From: Sitta carolinensis
Taxonomy: Eukaryota > Chordata > Aves > Passeriformes > Sittidae
NCBI GenBank assembly: GCA_032173965.1
Contig: CM063290.1
Coordinates: 7,837,501 to 7,901,500, forward strand
Reading direction: 5' to 3'
Length of the DNA: 64,000 nucleotides
Under the pieces are notes generated by a model. The model did no database searches. It saw nothing but the letters and a program-made list of their open reading frames with translations, and had not been told where the DNA came from. Position numbers and translations under genes: made by a program. Position 1 is the first letter of the stretch; each line of letters opens with the position of its first letter. Of this stretch, positions 48,841-60,118 are shown piece after piece.

Positions 48841-49050
48841 GCTCCTGCACGGCTCCCTCCCGTGGCTCGCAGTCCTGCAGAGACTGCTGCCGGGTGGCCC
48901 CAGCTCTGCACGCCCAGCCCGGCGAGGGCACAGCCGCAAGGAGGCTGGCTGCTCCCGGGCTGGCCTTCCTGGGCTGCAGGAGCAACCCACTTGGACATGG
49001 CCTTCACTGAGGGCTGCAGGGGAATCTGCTCTGGCTCTCGGAGCGCCTCT
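48841..49050. other. CpG-rich patch
   Basis: About nine CpG lie in the 125 bases from 48841 and more near 49040, against very few in most of the window. It is too short for a standard CpG island, and no start-like features are visible. It could be a remnant of a promoter, an unmethylated regulatory element or an old GC-rich insertion. Confidence 0.5.
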
Positions 49051-50987
49051 TCTCCCTCCTTCATTGCAGATCTCAGTGTCTGCAGGGCTGTTTCTTCTGC
49101 ACTTTGTCCTCACTCCTTTCGCATGTAGCTGTTGGGCAGTGTTTGTTCCTCCTCAGATGTGTTTTCACAGAGATACCACCAGCATTGCTGCTGGGCTCAG
49201 TTTTGGCTAGGTCCTTTTGGGAGCTGGCTCTCTCTGGTATTAGGGCATCTCCTGGCCTCTTGTCACAGGGGTCACCCCTGCAGACCACTCCCACTACCAA
49301 ACTGTGCCACATAAACCAAATGCCCTAATTCATTCACTATGGTGTTTGTGATTGAGAAGGGGAGAGGAAATCCTGAAATCATGCACGTATCTGTTGTGTT
49401 TATGCTTGACTACATTTAGTTTCTTGACTAAACACATGTTCTTGTGCACGCTCTGTAAGCTCGTTTTATCAGCTGCTTCTTCCTATTAGGTGTTCATACT
49501 AACAGGTATTGCTATGCAGTGAAATCTCATCATAGTGTTCTAGGCTTTTTATGTGGCTGGTCACTGTGCCCTAACCCTAGATGTATGTGCTGAATAACCA
49601 CATTGTTCATTTATAATGTCCTTGGCTTTTCTATAGCCTTGTCCCTATGATATTACTTGTGGACACAGTGGGCTGGATTGAAGACAGTGAAGTTAAAAGT
49701 GGTGATGTATGCAGCTATGTAACTGTGAGAAGAAATGTATTGATTCCCCATACCTCCTTTTCTAACCTGCTGTAAGGTGTTTCATCATGTAGGACATCAT
49801 GGAGATCTTATATTTGTTACTTAACATACATTGAAAGGTCTGACTTTTCCTTGCTGGCTTTCTAAATGGGAAAAGCTGTTGTTAACATGTCTTGTGTGTC
49901 AGAGATCAGGCTGCTCATGATAGCTCATGAAGCTTTGAACGTATATAGTAATAGAGAGGAATGGCAAACTGTTATATTAATGTAGCTGAAGCACAAAAGT
50001 GAAACTATTGACCTTGTCAGCTCTGCATTTGGGGCAAATGTTACTGCAGTGAACAGAGTAACTTTAGCTGATGTTAAACAGAAGTTGTTTTGAATTTTGG
50101 TTTGTGTATTTATCTCTGATATAGATAAATGTGAATGCCTGAGAAGGGCTGAGCAAATTGGTAAAGATAGTTGCAATTTTACACATGTCAAAATTTATTT
50201 TTGTGAAAAATTTACTTGTAGACAAAGAGGCCAGCAATGAAATAGAAACAAAAATTATTTCCATGGGTTTCTAAGTCACTGAAAAAGTGTTTGTTAATCA
50301 ACTTCCTTTTCTGAAATAATGCTCTTTTAAATCAACAAAACAAAAAAGCCTTTGCTGTCACTCTTGCTTGGCATGGAATTGGTGTTCCCAATTGAACCAG
50401 CAGGTATCCAGCAGGTCATTCAGCACAGCTCCTGACCTCCCTCAGACAAAAGATCCTAAGACTTACAGTGGCTGCTACCTGGAGTATATAAAAGACACTG
50501 CAAAAACATATGTCAAGAGATATTAATAAGATTGTGTTGAGAGGTATATGTGAGCTACAGGAAGAAGCCAAGTGTTTAGCTGCTTCCCATTCCTTTCAGC
50601 CAAATCCAGTGTCAAAATCAGCCTTGCAGGGCAGTGTATAGGAAGATACAGCTTATCAACAGGCTGCTTCCCAGAGGGATTATGTGCCTGCCCAAGGCCC
50701 CTGCTCCATGGAAGCAACTCCTGCCCTATAGTTGATTTACATGGCCTTTCCACTGTGTGCAGCATCACATTTGCTGCAGCAGCTGCCTCCCCAGCAGGGC
50801 ATGAAGATATTTGGGGCAGAGGGGCCCAGACCCCACGCTTGGCCAGTCAGCTGTGGGTCTCTGTGGCTTGCATTGCTTGGGGCAGCCCAGAAACACTGTC
50901 CCTGCCTCTTCCCCAAGGGAAAGCCTGTGCAGCTGAGCCCTGAGCTGTCTCCCAGTCCCAGGCCAAGTGTGTGAAGCAGCCTCCAGC

Positions 50988-51056
50988 CGCCCCTGGCACA
51001 CGGGCTCCTCGGGCGCTGCGGCACAGGAGCGTTCCGGGGAAGCCTGAGCCGTGGCC
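50988..51056. other. CpG-rich patch
   Basis: About eight CpG in roughly 70 bases (for example GGGCGCTGCGGC and GTTCCGGGG). Short; no gene start recognised beside it. Confidence 0.5.
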
Positions 51057-51474
51057 ATTAGTGCTGTGCTGACAGCAGCCTCTGTGGATAACGAGAAGCC
51101 CTTCTGCCTCACTGCTATTAAACTGCTGCCTTTTCACGAGAGGAATCCTGAATCTTTCCTCAAACCTAAACAAAAAAGTCAGTCTTTTATTCGTTTCATC
51201 ATTATCTAGGGCTGCCACATTCAAATGATGCTCCAGCAGTCCCTTCATTTCCGAGTGCACACGTCGAGAAGGGATTGGAAGCCTTTTGATTAAGAATAAG
51301 AGGTGATGACACTACAACCAGTGCAGGGTTGTCATCATTACCATGTACCTGCACTTCCACAGAGCTCTCGCTCTGGGTTGCCTCTGATATAAAGCTGCTG
51401 TACTCTGTGCCCTAATTGAATGGAACTATTTTATAAACACGCATTCCCTGAATCCCAGAAAAGATCCTTTTAGA

Positions 51475-51501
51475 GGGGAAGATATGGGGAGGGTGGTGGG
51501 G
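51475..51501 (+). other. Potential G-quadruplex motif
   Basis: Four G runs (51475-51478, 51486-51489, 51491-51493, 51498-51501) with loops of 7, 1 and 4 bases fit the G3+N1-7 rule on the plus strand. Prediction only. Confidence 0.5.
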
Positions 51502-52669
51502 AGGTGAGGAGCTAGATGGGCTCAGTTCCTGGCAGACCAATTTTGTCTGTGAGAGAGATTTCTTTGTTCTCTGCAAAACTGCTTGTCGTCTACGAGCAGA
51601 TATCGTGGGGTTTTATTCCCCTGCAAGTCAAATGAATGATCTGACCACCCACTTTTAATCCTGTGATTTTCTGCTTTTGGCCTGGATTAAAAGTCACCTA
51701 TGGCCACCTTTAGAGCATAGCAGGCTCTAAGTTTACACAAGGCACCTAAGGGAAAAACATCCCTTCCTCCCTGGTCCTGTTTGTTAACTGTTCATGTCTG
51801 ATAATTTAACTGAGTGACTTGGTCGCAGTAATGACCCTTTGGAAGCAGCACAGGGAGGAAACCTGCTGTCAGCCCACCAGGATGCTCTCATGTGTCTCAT
51901 GAGGTTGCATTCATGTTGCATCCTAAACCCATACTGCTGATCGTGGGAGTGACACTGCAGAGACTTGTTAAGCAGAGTCACTCTTTTCATGCACTCTGTG
52001 CTCACACTCTAGAATACCCACTGGTGATTTACTGTTTTCCAGGTTAACTTTTAAGTGCTGATTTTGACCCATATTCCTGTCCTGGCTATTTCTCTGCTCC
52101 TGTGTGACACAACTGCAGCTGTAGCAAGTACAAGTGCTGTACCTGAGCCTCGAAGGATGTTGGGCCAGTGCCTTGGTGCAAACTTGTCCTCCAGTTGCAG
52201 TTCAATAGTTAAACTAATTCTCTGCTATCTGTGTGTTTAAAGGTGAAAGGCTTTTATTGTTAAACAAGCTTTCCTGGAGCCTACGTTTTAGAAAGAATAC
52301 TCTAAAACTACTGTATGAAATTATATTAATAGACAACAAAATTACAGCCAATTTCTGGTACTATTTCAATAGCTGTGTATGAAATTTACTGCATAAGGGA
52401 TGTTGAGTTAAAAGTGGTCAGAGGAGCTACTTTTATCTTGGCTTACATATAGCATTACATTTACACCTGAACACAGGGTGAATTATCATCCAGAGGAGTT
52501 GAGAAGGAATCTCTTTTCTCTGGGAATGGCAATTATATTTGATTAGGTACATGGGAGCTTTTTCCTCTCCTGGCCAAGGAGCTGAGGGCAGTGCTTTGAA
52601 GACACCCAGCCTCATGATCAAGGTGTAAAGCATAATGACAAATGTGAAGTTCCTGCAGGGTCAGAGTCG
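51502..52669. other. Non-coding stretch, no gene seen
   Basis: No reading frame above 75 codons. Holds the inverted TAATCC pair listed separately; the rest is unique-looking. Confidence 0.5.
51651..51694. promoter_or_regulatory. Inverted pair of TAATCC sites with perfect 11-bp arms
   Basis: ACTTTTAATCC (51651-51661) and GGATTAAAAGT (51684-51694) are exact inverted copies separated by 22 bases. Each holds TAATCC, the recognition core of K50 homeodomain factors (OTX, CRX, PITX, GSC class). The spacing, about two helical turns, would put both sites on the same face. Motif-level evidence only. Confidence 0.35.
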
Positions 52670-52890
52670 GCTACAATAGTTCAGGGGAGAGGGCATCGGA
52701 CTGGGACTTAAGAGGCTTGACTTGACTGCCCTGTTCTTCCACTGGGCTGCAGGACAAATCACTTCCTTTCTGTGCCACAGTTTCCTTATCTGTGAAATGG
52801 TGGTAATGAGCCTTTCTTCTTCATTTCTCTTTGTAATCGCTCCAAGAGCTGCAGGTAAAACATGCTATACAAGCACTTGGTATTACTGTG
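52670..52890 (+). mobile_element. Near full-length MIR/CORE-SINE-type element
   Basis: All blocks are in order. Head: 'gggcatcggactgggactta' plus 'agaggcttgac' (model gagcactggactgggagtcaggagacctggg). Core: 'ttcttccactgggctgcagg' plus 'acaaatcacttcctttctgt' (model ctgccactggcctgctgtgtgaccttgggcaagtcacttcacctctctg). 'cacagtttccttatctgtga' plus 'aatggtggtaatga' follows. Tail: 'ctttgtaatcgctccaagag', then 'gctatacaagcacttggtat' plus 'tactg' (model ctttgtaaagcgctttgagatctac...gctatataagagctaggtattatta). This tail is the sauropsid/amniote MIR form. The best-preserved SINE in the window. Confidence 0.85.
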
Positions 52891-55800
52891 TTTGATTTGT
52901 GGGATTTTTCTGTGTGATATCCTAATGCAAGCAGTTGTTCCAGATTTGCACACATGAGCTCAAGGACTGTGGTGTTTGTCATCCTGCTGTTAACAGCTCT
53001 TCCCTGAAATCATTTGGATGTAAAGGTAGTACCCTGGGTTTGTTTTTGTTAGGATATCTGCAGCCTGCAATCTTAGTGCAACAGGATTTGTTAGTGAAGC
53101 ATAGCCCTCGAACAAAAGCACCCAGAGGATGTGCCTTGTCAGGTGCTCTCCTTTGCACAACGAGCCCCCAGGTCCTTTTGCCTCTGGTGTCTGCTGGTCC
53201 CCTGTTGAGAGCCCTCCATGCCTGTGGTCATCAACAGTTTGCCAACATGATGAGAAGGAGGGGGAGGAAAAAAATTCCCCTTGACATGTGTAGTAACCTA
53301 AGCCTCATTCCAAATGTGTTTGCTCAAGCATTGCTAAGGTTTCCCTTCTTCCCATCCCCACCCCTTCTCCCCTCAACCTGCCTTTGTTTCAAGATGGGAG
53401 GCGGCTGCTGGAGGGGTGGGGGGTTTCTATGGCAGTGCCTGCTGTGATCAGGGCACTCTTTGTTTGACAACGTGTGCAGAGTCCTGGCAACCTCTTGCTA
53501 ATGAAATGCCTTGAGAGGCAGAGTCCTAATTGTGAGGTGATAGCCCAGCGAGTGTCAGAGCAGGCAGGGTGTGCATGATGCTCTTTAGTTTGGGTCAATG
53601 GAAGTGATAGATGCAGGAGGATGGTGGATTAGTTCCTGCTGAAACCTGAGAAACTCCCTGTGTTGGTGAATGTCACCCGGTGCTCAGCAAATGCATTCAG
53701 ACAAAATCGCTGAAATCTTGGGTTTCAGGCCTAAGTGACCACAACAGGCACTCGTAGTTCCTGCCTGTGGAATAAACATTTGCTGGACACATTTCAGCAT
53801 AATAATACTTTGTGCAGCAAGCAATCTCTCACCACCCTCTGTCTCTTCTCATTGTTGTGACAATGCAAAGGCTGCTCAGAACAGAACTATGTCAATAGCT
53901 TCTAGAATTGTTTTATTAATAGGTTTGTTAAGTTCCCTTGACCAGATGTCAGGGTGCAATATTTCCTTGTTGAATGTATTTTTCTTTAACGTGTTTTTTT
54001 TCCCCTGTCTGTTCTGTGGAGCTGGACAGTAGGGCAACAACGGGAGATGCAGGACATGCAGCCTTTCCACTGTTGTAATATACAGATAGTGCTTGGTGCT
54101 ATTGGTGACCAGAAAAAAAAAAAAAGTCCAAGGACACATTTCCTCTCCTCCACGTCCAGCTCATCTGCTGAACACCATTTTGGAGTAGGAGCTGTACAAC
54201 ATTGACCAGTGCTCTGGGGTAAAAGATCTTGCTCTGATGCAATGAGAGTTTTTAGTGGTAGATAGATTCTCAGGATGTCCAACAGAAAACACTGCTTGCA
54301 GAATGAGGTCTGGAACCAAGTCTCTTGACTCCTAGCCCAGTATGTCACCTGCAATGGGATCTTCTTCCAGGGTTTGAGCTTCAGGATGTTACTACACTTT
54401 AATGCCAGAGGACAGCTGAGAGCAAGGGGTGCGTTTCATGAAAATGAAACTGTGCCTGTAGAACACTCATAACAAAGTGAGGATAATGGGCAGTACTATG
54501 GCTTCAAGGTTATGAATACTAAGAAGTGCTTCTCTTGCATTTTTAAGGCCTTTCTGCAGTATTTAACCCTCAAATCAAATTTCTCCTCCCGTTTTGAAAA
54601 TTTATAGAGCCGACCATGAAATTAGGGATGTGTCAACTGGAAATAAGGAAGCATTTGACTTTGACACTAAAATTAATTAAACTGTTATTACAGTGATCTC
54701 TGCAGCATCTGTTCCACTTGTATGAAGAAATGCTGGTGTGCGCTACGGGGCCATTTCATACTGGTGGAATTGGATGCTGTGATCAGCCATATGCTGATAA
54801 AATTATTCTTTTGTCAGCATGTCTGCCTGGAATTGCTTCAGGAGCTGGAAACATTCAAAGCAACAATGCTCAGTGCTGAGTGCTTAAGATTGCTGAAGTG
54901 AAAGGGACTTTTGGTGTAGTTCCACACTCCACATACACTTCATACCTCACAGGTTGGTAAGCCTGTTCCTGTGTAAGCAGCTAAAAACAGACTTTTAAAG
55001 CACTTCAGTTTTGATACCAGACTTTGTTTGCTGAATGGGTTATGTTTGCAAAGCTCCATTCAACTCTAGTCCAGTTAAATCTGGTTCTGTTGCCACTTTG
55101 GGGGAGATTGGGTCAGACCCTAGAGAAGTTGGGGTTGACAAAGCTGATGTAAAAACCCTGATGGCTGTATCAGGTATCAATAATTAGGTTTATTTGTTGG
55201 ATGATCCTTTGTGACCTGTGTTTTGTTTATGCAGGTTATACAGAGATCAATCCCAGACACCAAAATCACCAGAATATAAAAGGTTTGTGACGCAAACAGA
55301 GCTGCATTCACACTTTGCCTTCCTCTATGGTTTGCATCCAGAATTTGCAATAAGTCCCTAGTTCTCAGTGCACAAAGAATGAGATTTATCAGGTACTGGG
55401 ATGTGAACAGGAAAAAAGAAAAGTGAACCAGCCACTGCAGTGGTTTGTAGAGTAATGATAGAGGAACTGACTCAGTCCTGAGGTCATCTGCATTCCTCCC
55501 AGTGTAGCCAGCATTGCACATGGAGACCTGTTGTGATTAAAAAAAAAAAAAAAAAAAAAATTATGTAGACTAATTCTATCCATGGGTCAAGAAACCCTGA
55601 TGATGAGCAGAGCCTCATCTGATTATCTGGGTACTGTCCATATGAGTAATTAGTCCCTGAATATGCACCTGAAACACAGCTGTTGCAAGCTTTTATTTTT
55701 TCTTTTAGGAAATGTGGCCATTTAAAAATGGGTATTGTGCTGGAGAATTTTCATAGTTTCTGTTTACAGTTGAAAGCAATTCTCTTCAGGCCTTAAAAAG

Positions 55801-58179
55801 GAAGTAATTATTTGCTTTTACAATTAAAGCCATACAAGCAGTGAGCTCTTGTTGCATGCTCCTTGAAAACGTGCTGTCATTTTCAAACTGTGATGTCTTT
55901 ATTCAGTTAATTATCACCACTGGTTTAGGATAAAAATGCCCAAGTAAACACAAATGCCTTCTCTTTAAGGAACTCGTCTGAACACTTTTGGGTGTTTTGC
56001 ACTTGTTGGGGCTGTGCACAAGCACGAGGCACTGGCTCAGCCCTGGCTCCTAGCCTTGAAAGGCTGGTGCTTTGTAATGACTCCATCAGATGTCACCACA
56101 AGGTATTTGTCTGTCAGCAGTGGCCAGCTGAGTGATTAGCTGACACAGCTCCTCACTCTATGGGTCACTGGCAAAACAGACAGGCTCAAAAATTTAAGAC
56201 ATTTGTTCCAACTCCTCCTGCATGTCTTGCCTGCTTCGTTCAGCTATCAGCTCACTTGTCTTGTGCAGGCAAAGTAATACATGTTGACACTTAAAACAAG
56301 CTGCTCAAAAATAGCCACTCAGCCCATGGTGGGCAGAAATATTGAAAAATTTTTGGAGGGGAATTTTTTTGGCCTTCCTAGGGATTTTTGCTGTATCTGG
56401 TAGAAAAGAATGGAGGGGCAGCTCCATCTTGCATTGTGACGACTGTGTGTGCCCTCACTTGCACCCGGGTTACCCAATAATCACACTGAGTTCTTGACTC
56501 TGGCCTCAATTTTGTGTCCTGATTTCACAGTGGTAGGAATACCCACATTAGTCCACAAAACTGGTTTTAAGAGACAGGTGTAGCTTTTTTGTCTCCAGAA
56601 GTGCAGCTATCTGATGCCACACTGAAGTGGGAAATTTGTTTTCATCAAATTGCACTTCAGGCTTGTCCCTCCCACATCTTTTACTCAAGCAGAACCCGTG
56701 TGAACTATAACGAAGGGATAATTTGGTGCTTTAAAAACATAATAATGGTTATATTGTAGCCCTGTGGATAACAAGTATAAATGAGTGTTATGATTGTGAG
56801 CTGTAACTAGCCATAAAAATCTAATGCCCAAAGGCAGTAATACAAAATACCAAAGATCTATAGTGGAGCTGATGGCTTAAAAAGAGTCTATCCTTTCTTG
56901 TTACAGCACAAGGAAAAAGATGATCTGCTTTGCTTAATTAAAGTTGTGTTTGGCACTTATGAGGGTTAAAAGTTGCTTTCCATTTAACATTCAATTTCTT
57001 TGAGAATTACCTCCCTGATTCTACATTGCATTTCAGGGCTGGTTTTCTTGTATTGCCTCCCCTCCACTCAGTGCATGTGATTCTCTCCTGAAGTGTTAAT
57101 GGCTGGTGATGAAAGCTAAGGGCGGGCCCAAGGTGATCCTGCTGGCCAAAAAACTTGCCTCCATGGAGGAAGGCAAAGAGCAGTTTTCATGAAATATAAA
57201 GGAGATAAGTGTGATTGAAAGTTGGGGGATATATTTAGATGGAACAGGATCGTGTCCTGTGTCTAGTTTCCATGGTGTCAAAGTCTTAGCTAAATCTTCA
57301 TATCATAAAAATAAAACTAGACAGAAATGCACTGTTTTAATATGTCAGAGGGGCAGTAGGATTTGAAGATCTTGTCAACAGAAAAAACAGATGAGTATTA
57401 TTCTTTTATAGGAATCAGCACACAAAAGATAATATTCGGTTGACAACAAATACAAATGTTAAGAGACAAGTCAAAGAATGTTTTGTGCCATGTGTGTAAA
57501 GGACTTTATGTAGCATACACTGGGCTTAAAGCACCCTGAGAAAGGCTCACATTCTCCTGATACTTAACTTCAGGCTCAGAGGAAGCAAAGTTTTTCAGAT
57601 CCTTAAAGCAAAATGTTCTGCTGTATTGGTTGTGAGAAAAAGACCTGCAGCATCCCACTGAGAAGCAAGGCAGAGGAAAATCCCTCTACCACTTCTCCAT
57701 GCAGACCCCCAGTCAATTTACCACTCTTTTTTCATAAATCTTAGCAAATATCAGTGGCTGAATTTCAACATACCCCACTATTTTTTCTTCTTCCCCCAGG
57801 AGATGTGAATGCACGAATATGAAATGCACCATGAAATGCACGAATACTTTATTCCTCTTCTTTTAAACCTGAAGAAGAGGAGAAAATTAATCAGAGGACA
57901 CATTGCTGCTTACTTGCATGTATCTGAGCATGGTTGAAAGCAAAGATGGCCTTTTTGATGAAACCCTTGTGTTCACATTGCAGTGTTTTAGCAGTTCTGT
58001 CCTCAAGACTACTGAAGTTACACAAGTCTGGGGGTGGCAGTGACTCTGCAGTAACAAGCCGTGGCTTTGCACTGGGGCTAATTGCTGCTGAAGTCCAAGG
58101 GAGATGGATTATTTCCTGCCAGAAAGTGCTTGAGCTGCAGCAGAATGAATTCTGTGTGCAAAACCATTTGTGTGGGTTT
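52891..58179. other. Non-coding stretch, no gene seen
   Basis: No gene recognised. The 170-codon frame at 52935-53447 follows directly on the SINE tail and has no domain. A13 lies at 54113-54125. A stem with arms ATGCTGATAAAA (54791-54802) and TTTTGTCAGCAT (54809-54820) pairs at 11 of 12 positions. Clustered repeats of AATGCACGAATA occur at 57808-57846. Confidence 0.5.
55539..55560. repeat. Poly(A) run, 22 bases
   Basis: Uninterrupted run of 22 A. Simple sequence; no upstream AATAAA or gene-like text. Confidence 0.9.
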
Positions 58180-58262
58180 TACTGTTTTCCATCCTGAATC
58201 CTGAGATTGAGGCCGAGCAGAAATTAAGCAATTTGCCAGAGGCTGAAGAGAGGCACAGACTA
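58180..58262 (-). mobile_element. Antisense MIR-type SINE fragment
   Basis: 'gattgaggccgagcagaaat' plus 'taagcaatttgccagaggct' (58205-58244) follows the antisense MIR core aaactgaggcacagagaaattaagcaacttgcccaaggtc base for base over most of its length. Upstream, 'ttttccatcctgaatcctga' fits attttacatctgaggaaactga. Truncated on both sides. Confidence 0.6.
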
Positions 58263-58462
58263 CACGGGGAGAGGGGTGGGGCTGGTGACTCCCAAGACAC
58301 ATTCATCACTTGGCAGATTTTGCTGTCTTACCAGCATGCATTGCAAGGAAAATTAACTACCTAAATGAGATGATTTTGAAAGGACTTTTTTTAGCATCTC
58401 CCTCTGCTGTGTTTTTGGTAGATGAAAATATGGGAAATAAGCCAAAACTGTGTTCCTGTGAT

Positions 58463-58510
58463 GGCCAAATGCTATTTAAGCACCATTACTAATGAGAGCA
58501 GGATTTGGCC
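58463..58510. repeat. Fold-back ancient repeat remnant (GGGCCAAATCCTGCTC type)
   Basis: GGCCAAAT (58463-58470) on the left is mirrored by ATTTGGCC (58503-58510) on the right, and 'aatgagagcaggatttggcc' matches the model right arm aatgggagcaggatttggccc. The middle is strongly shortened. About 48 bp. Confidence 0.5.
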
Positions 58511-58908
58511 CTTTATTTGCCCTGTGCTCTTCTCTCTGCTCTATAATACGTGATAGTGGGTCAGGTGTTACTCACCACTGCTCAGAAAACAGGAGAGGCA
58601 TATTCACAAGAGAAGCTCTAAAACTCATTGAATTCACTGCTAATTAGGAAGAGGAGAGAGCCCTGTGCCTAACACTCTTGCTGAATTCTTGCAAGAAAAA
58701 GTCCAGCTTCAAGTATATTTAAATTTTTACTGCCAAGTTAAACCCTTGCACAAAAAAAAAAAATTTACAATGGAAATGCTGACAGGTCCTTAACTATAGT
58801 AGCAGTAGCAGTCTCTGCTATAATAAAGATGTTGCATGTTATCAATAATCCTCTTTTTGCCTGAATCCCTGTATTTCTAAAGAGAAAGGGCTTACTGACT
58901 GGGCAAAT

Positions 58909-58918
58909 CTATTTATAA
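58909..58918. promoter_or_regulatory. MEF2-type site CTATTTATAA
   Basis: An exact match to YTAWWWWTAR, the MEF2 consensus, in AT-rich non-coding DNA. Such a match is expected several times by chance in 64 kb, so it is weak evidence alone. Confidence 0.2.
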
Positions 58919-59075
58919 ATTTTGTCTTGGCACAAGAGGAGCATATCGACAATGCAGTGGAGATCTGGGGAGGCAGCTGGCCTGACTGCATGCAAGCAGC
59001 AAGCTGAGAGCCAAAGCAGGGCACTTAAATTTTCTCTCATTCCTCTAAAAGAGGGAGTGGGAGGAATTAGGAAGG

Positions 59076-59093
59076 AAAAAAAAAAAAAAAAAA
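59076..59093. repeat. Poly(A) run, 18 bases
   Basis: Uninterrupted run of 18 A after a purine-rich lead. Simple sequence. Confidence 0.9.
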
Positions 59094-60062
59094 GCTTTCC
59101 TTTGAACGAGGCAGGGTCAGGGGAGCTACAAAAGATTGAGTAAACTGTCACCCTTGGCTCACTGGAGAGCTTAGAAGGGCTTTCACAAGCTGCACACCAG
59201 TGGATGGAGTCATTTGAACTGGGAGCCAGGGTGTGCATGCATTTATAGCCCGTGCTGAGGCACGTGTGCCACGGCAGCCCTGGCTGATAAGGACAGCTCT
59301 TCCTGCAGTTTGCTGACAATTTGCTTTGCATAAAACAATGGAGGGGTAAAGCTGGAAGGGAAAGAGATAAGATCTCAAGTACAACACTTTTCCCCTTCTC
59401 TGTGTCATTTTAAAAGGGTGTTTTTCTTTGGATATGCTATGGTGGGCTTTACATCTGTTTACTCCTAAGCAAAGCCTTGCAGAGAAGATGATGGATTTAT
59501 TTAATCAATAGCACAAACTAGCAAAAAAAAGTTGAAGTCCTGTCCTTTACCCTCTTTTCACATTAGTAATAGTCTAACAAAATCGGACTTTTTCCCTTCA
59601 AATGGTAAGAAATAGAGATGGCAATACTTCTTAATGTTCCTGTACACTTGCAGCCATGCAATATCAAATAATTATCCTATTTTCTCAGGATTTAGGCCCA
59701 TTCCAGTGTGATAGAGAATAAAGCCACCTAGATATTTACTAAGTGACTGTATTCCTGTGAGAATCAAAGCTTTGAGAGTTTATTCTTTCTCCTTTCTGCG
59801 GATATGAATGATTTTGAAAATTCCACTCTGAATGTCCTCTATTACATGGATGTCAAGTTTCCCTCTTCTTATACCCAAAGGCTAAAGTTTACTGAAAGCA
59901 AAGAACAGCAAGGATCACATTGCTCTGGCCAAAATAGCTTACAACATGCAACCAATAAGTAGGTCACTTGTCTGAATGGGATACTGTATAAGTAGCATGT
60001 TTGCCACAAGAGACTTATGAGGGAGTCCCCTATGGTGCACGTATAATAGTCTGTCACTCTGA

Positions 60063-60118
60063 TTCAATTCCCACTGATGTTTCAACTAGCCCTTGGTTTA
60101 AATGGGGCTGGATCAAGG
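60063..60118. repeat. Weak fold-back repeat candidate
   Basis: 'gattcaattcccactgatgt' on the left and 'ttaaatggggctggatcaag' on the right recall the arms cctgattctcccactgaagtcaatgg and aatggggctggatcaggcc. The arms do not pair well any more. Tentative. Confidence 0.3.

Larger units (their letters stand above)
47616..51474. other. Non-coding stretch with CpG-rich patches, no gene seen
   Basis: No gene recognised. Frames of 95-137 codons around 48641-49328 and 50572-51260 overlap on both strands in locally GC-rich DNA, which favours chance open frames. The text at 48000-48120 and 51110-51310 is complex, repeat-free and contains TAAT and TGATGACA-type words, so it could be regulatory (inference). 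Confidence 0.5.

Noticed and set aside
50847..51260. 137-codon minus frame whose first 50 residues look charged and protein-like
   Set aside because: The second half is translated CpG-rich patch. The minus-strand text around 51165-51180 resembles a splice acceptor inside the frame, but no matching protein is recognised.
52935..53447. 170-codon plus-strand frame
   Set aside because: Directly follows a SINE tail, has no recognisable domain, ends in a glycine/tryptophan string from a G-rich patch, and shows no splice or promoter context.
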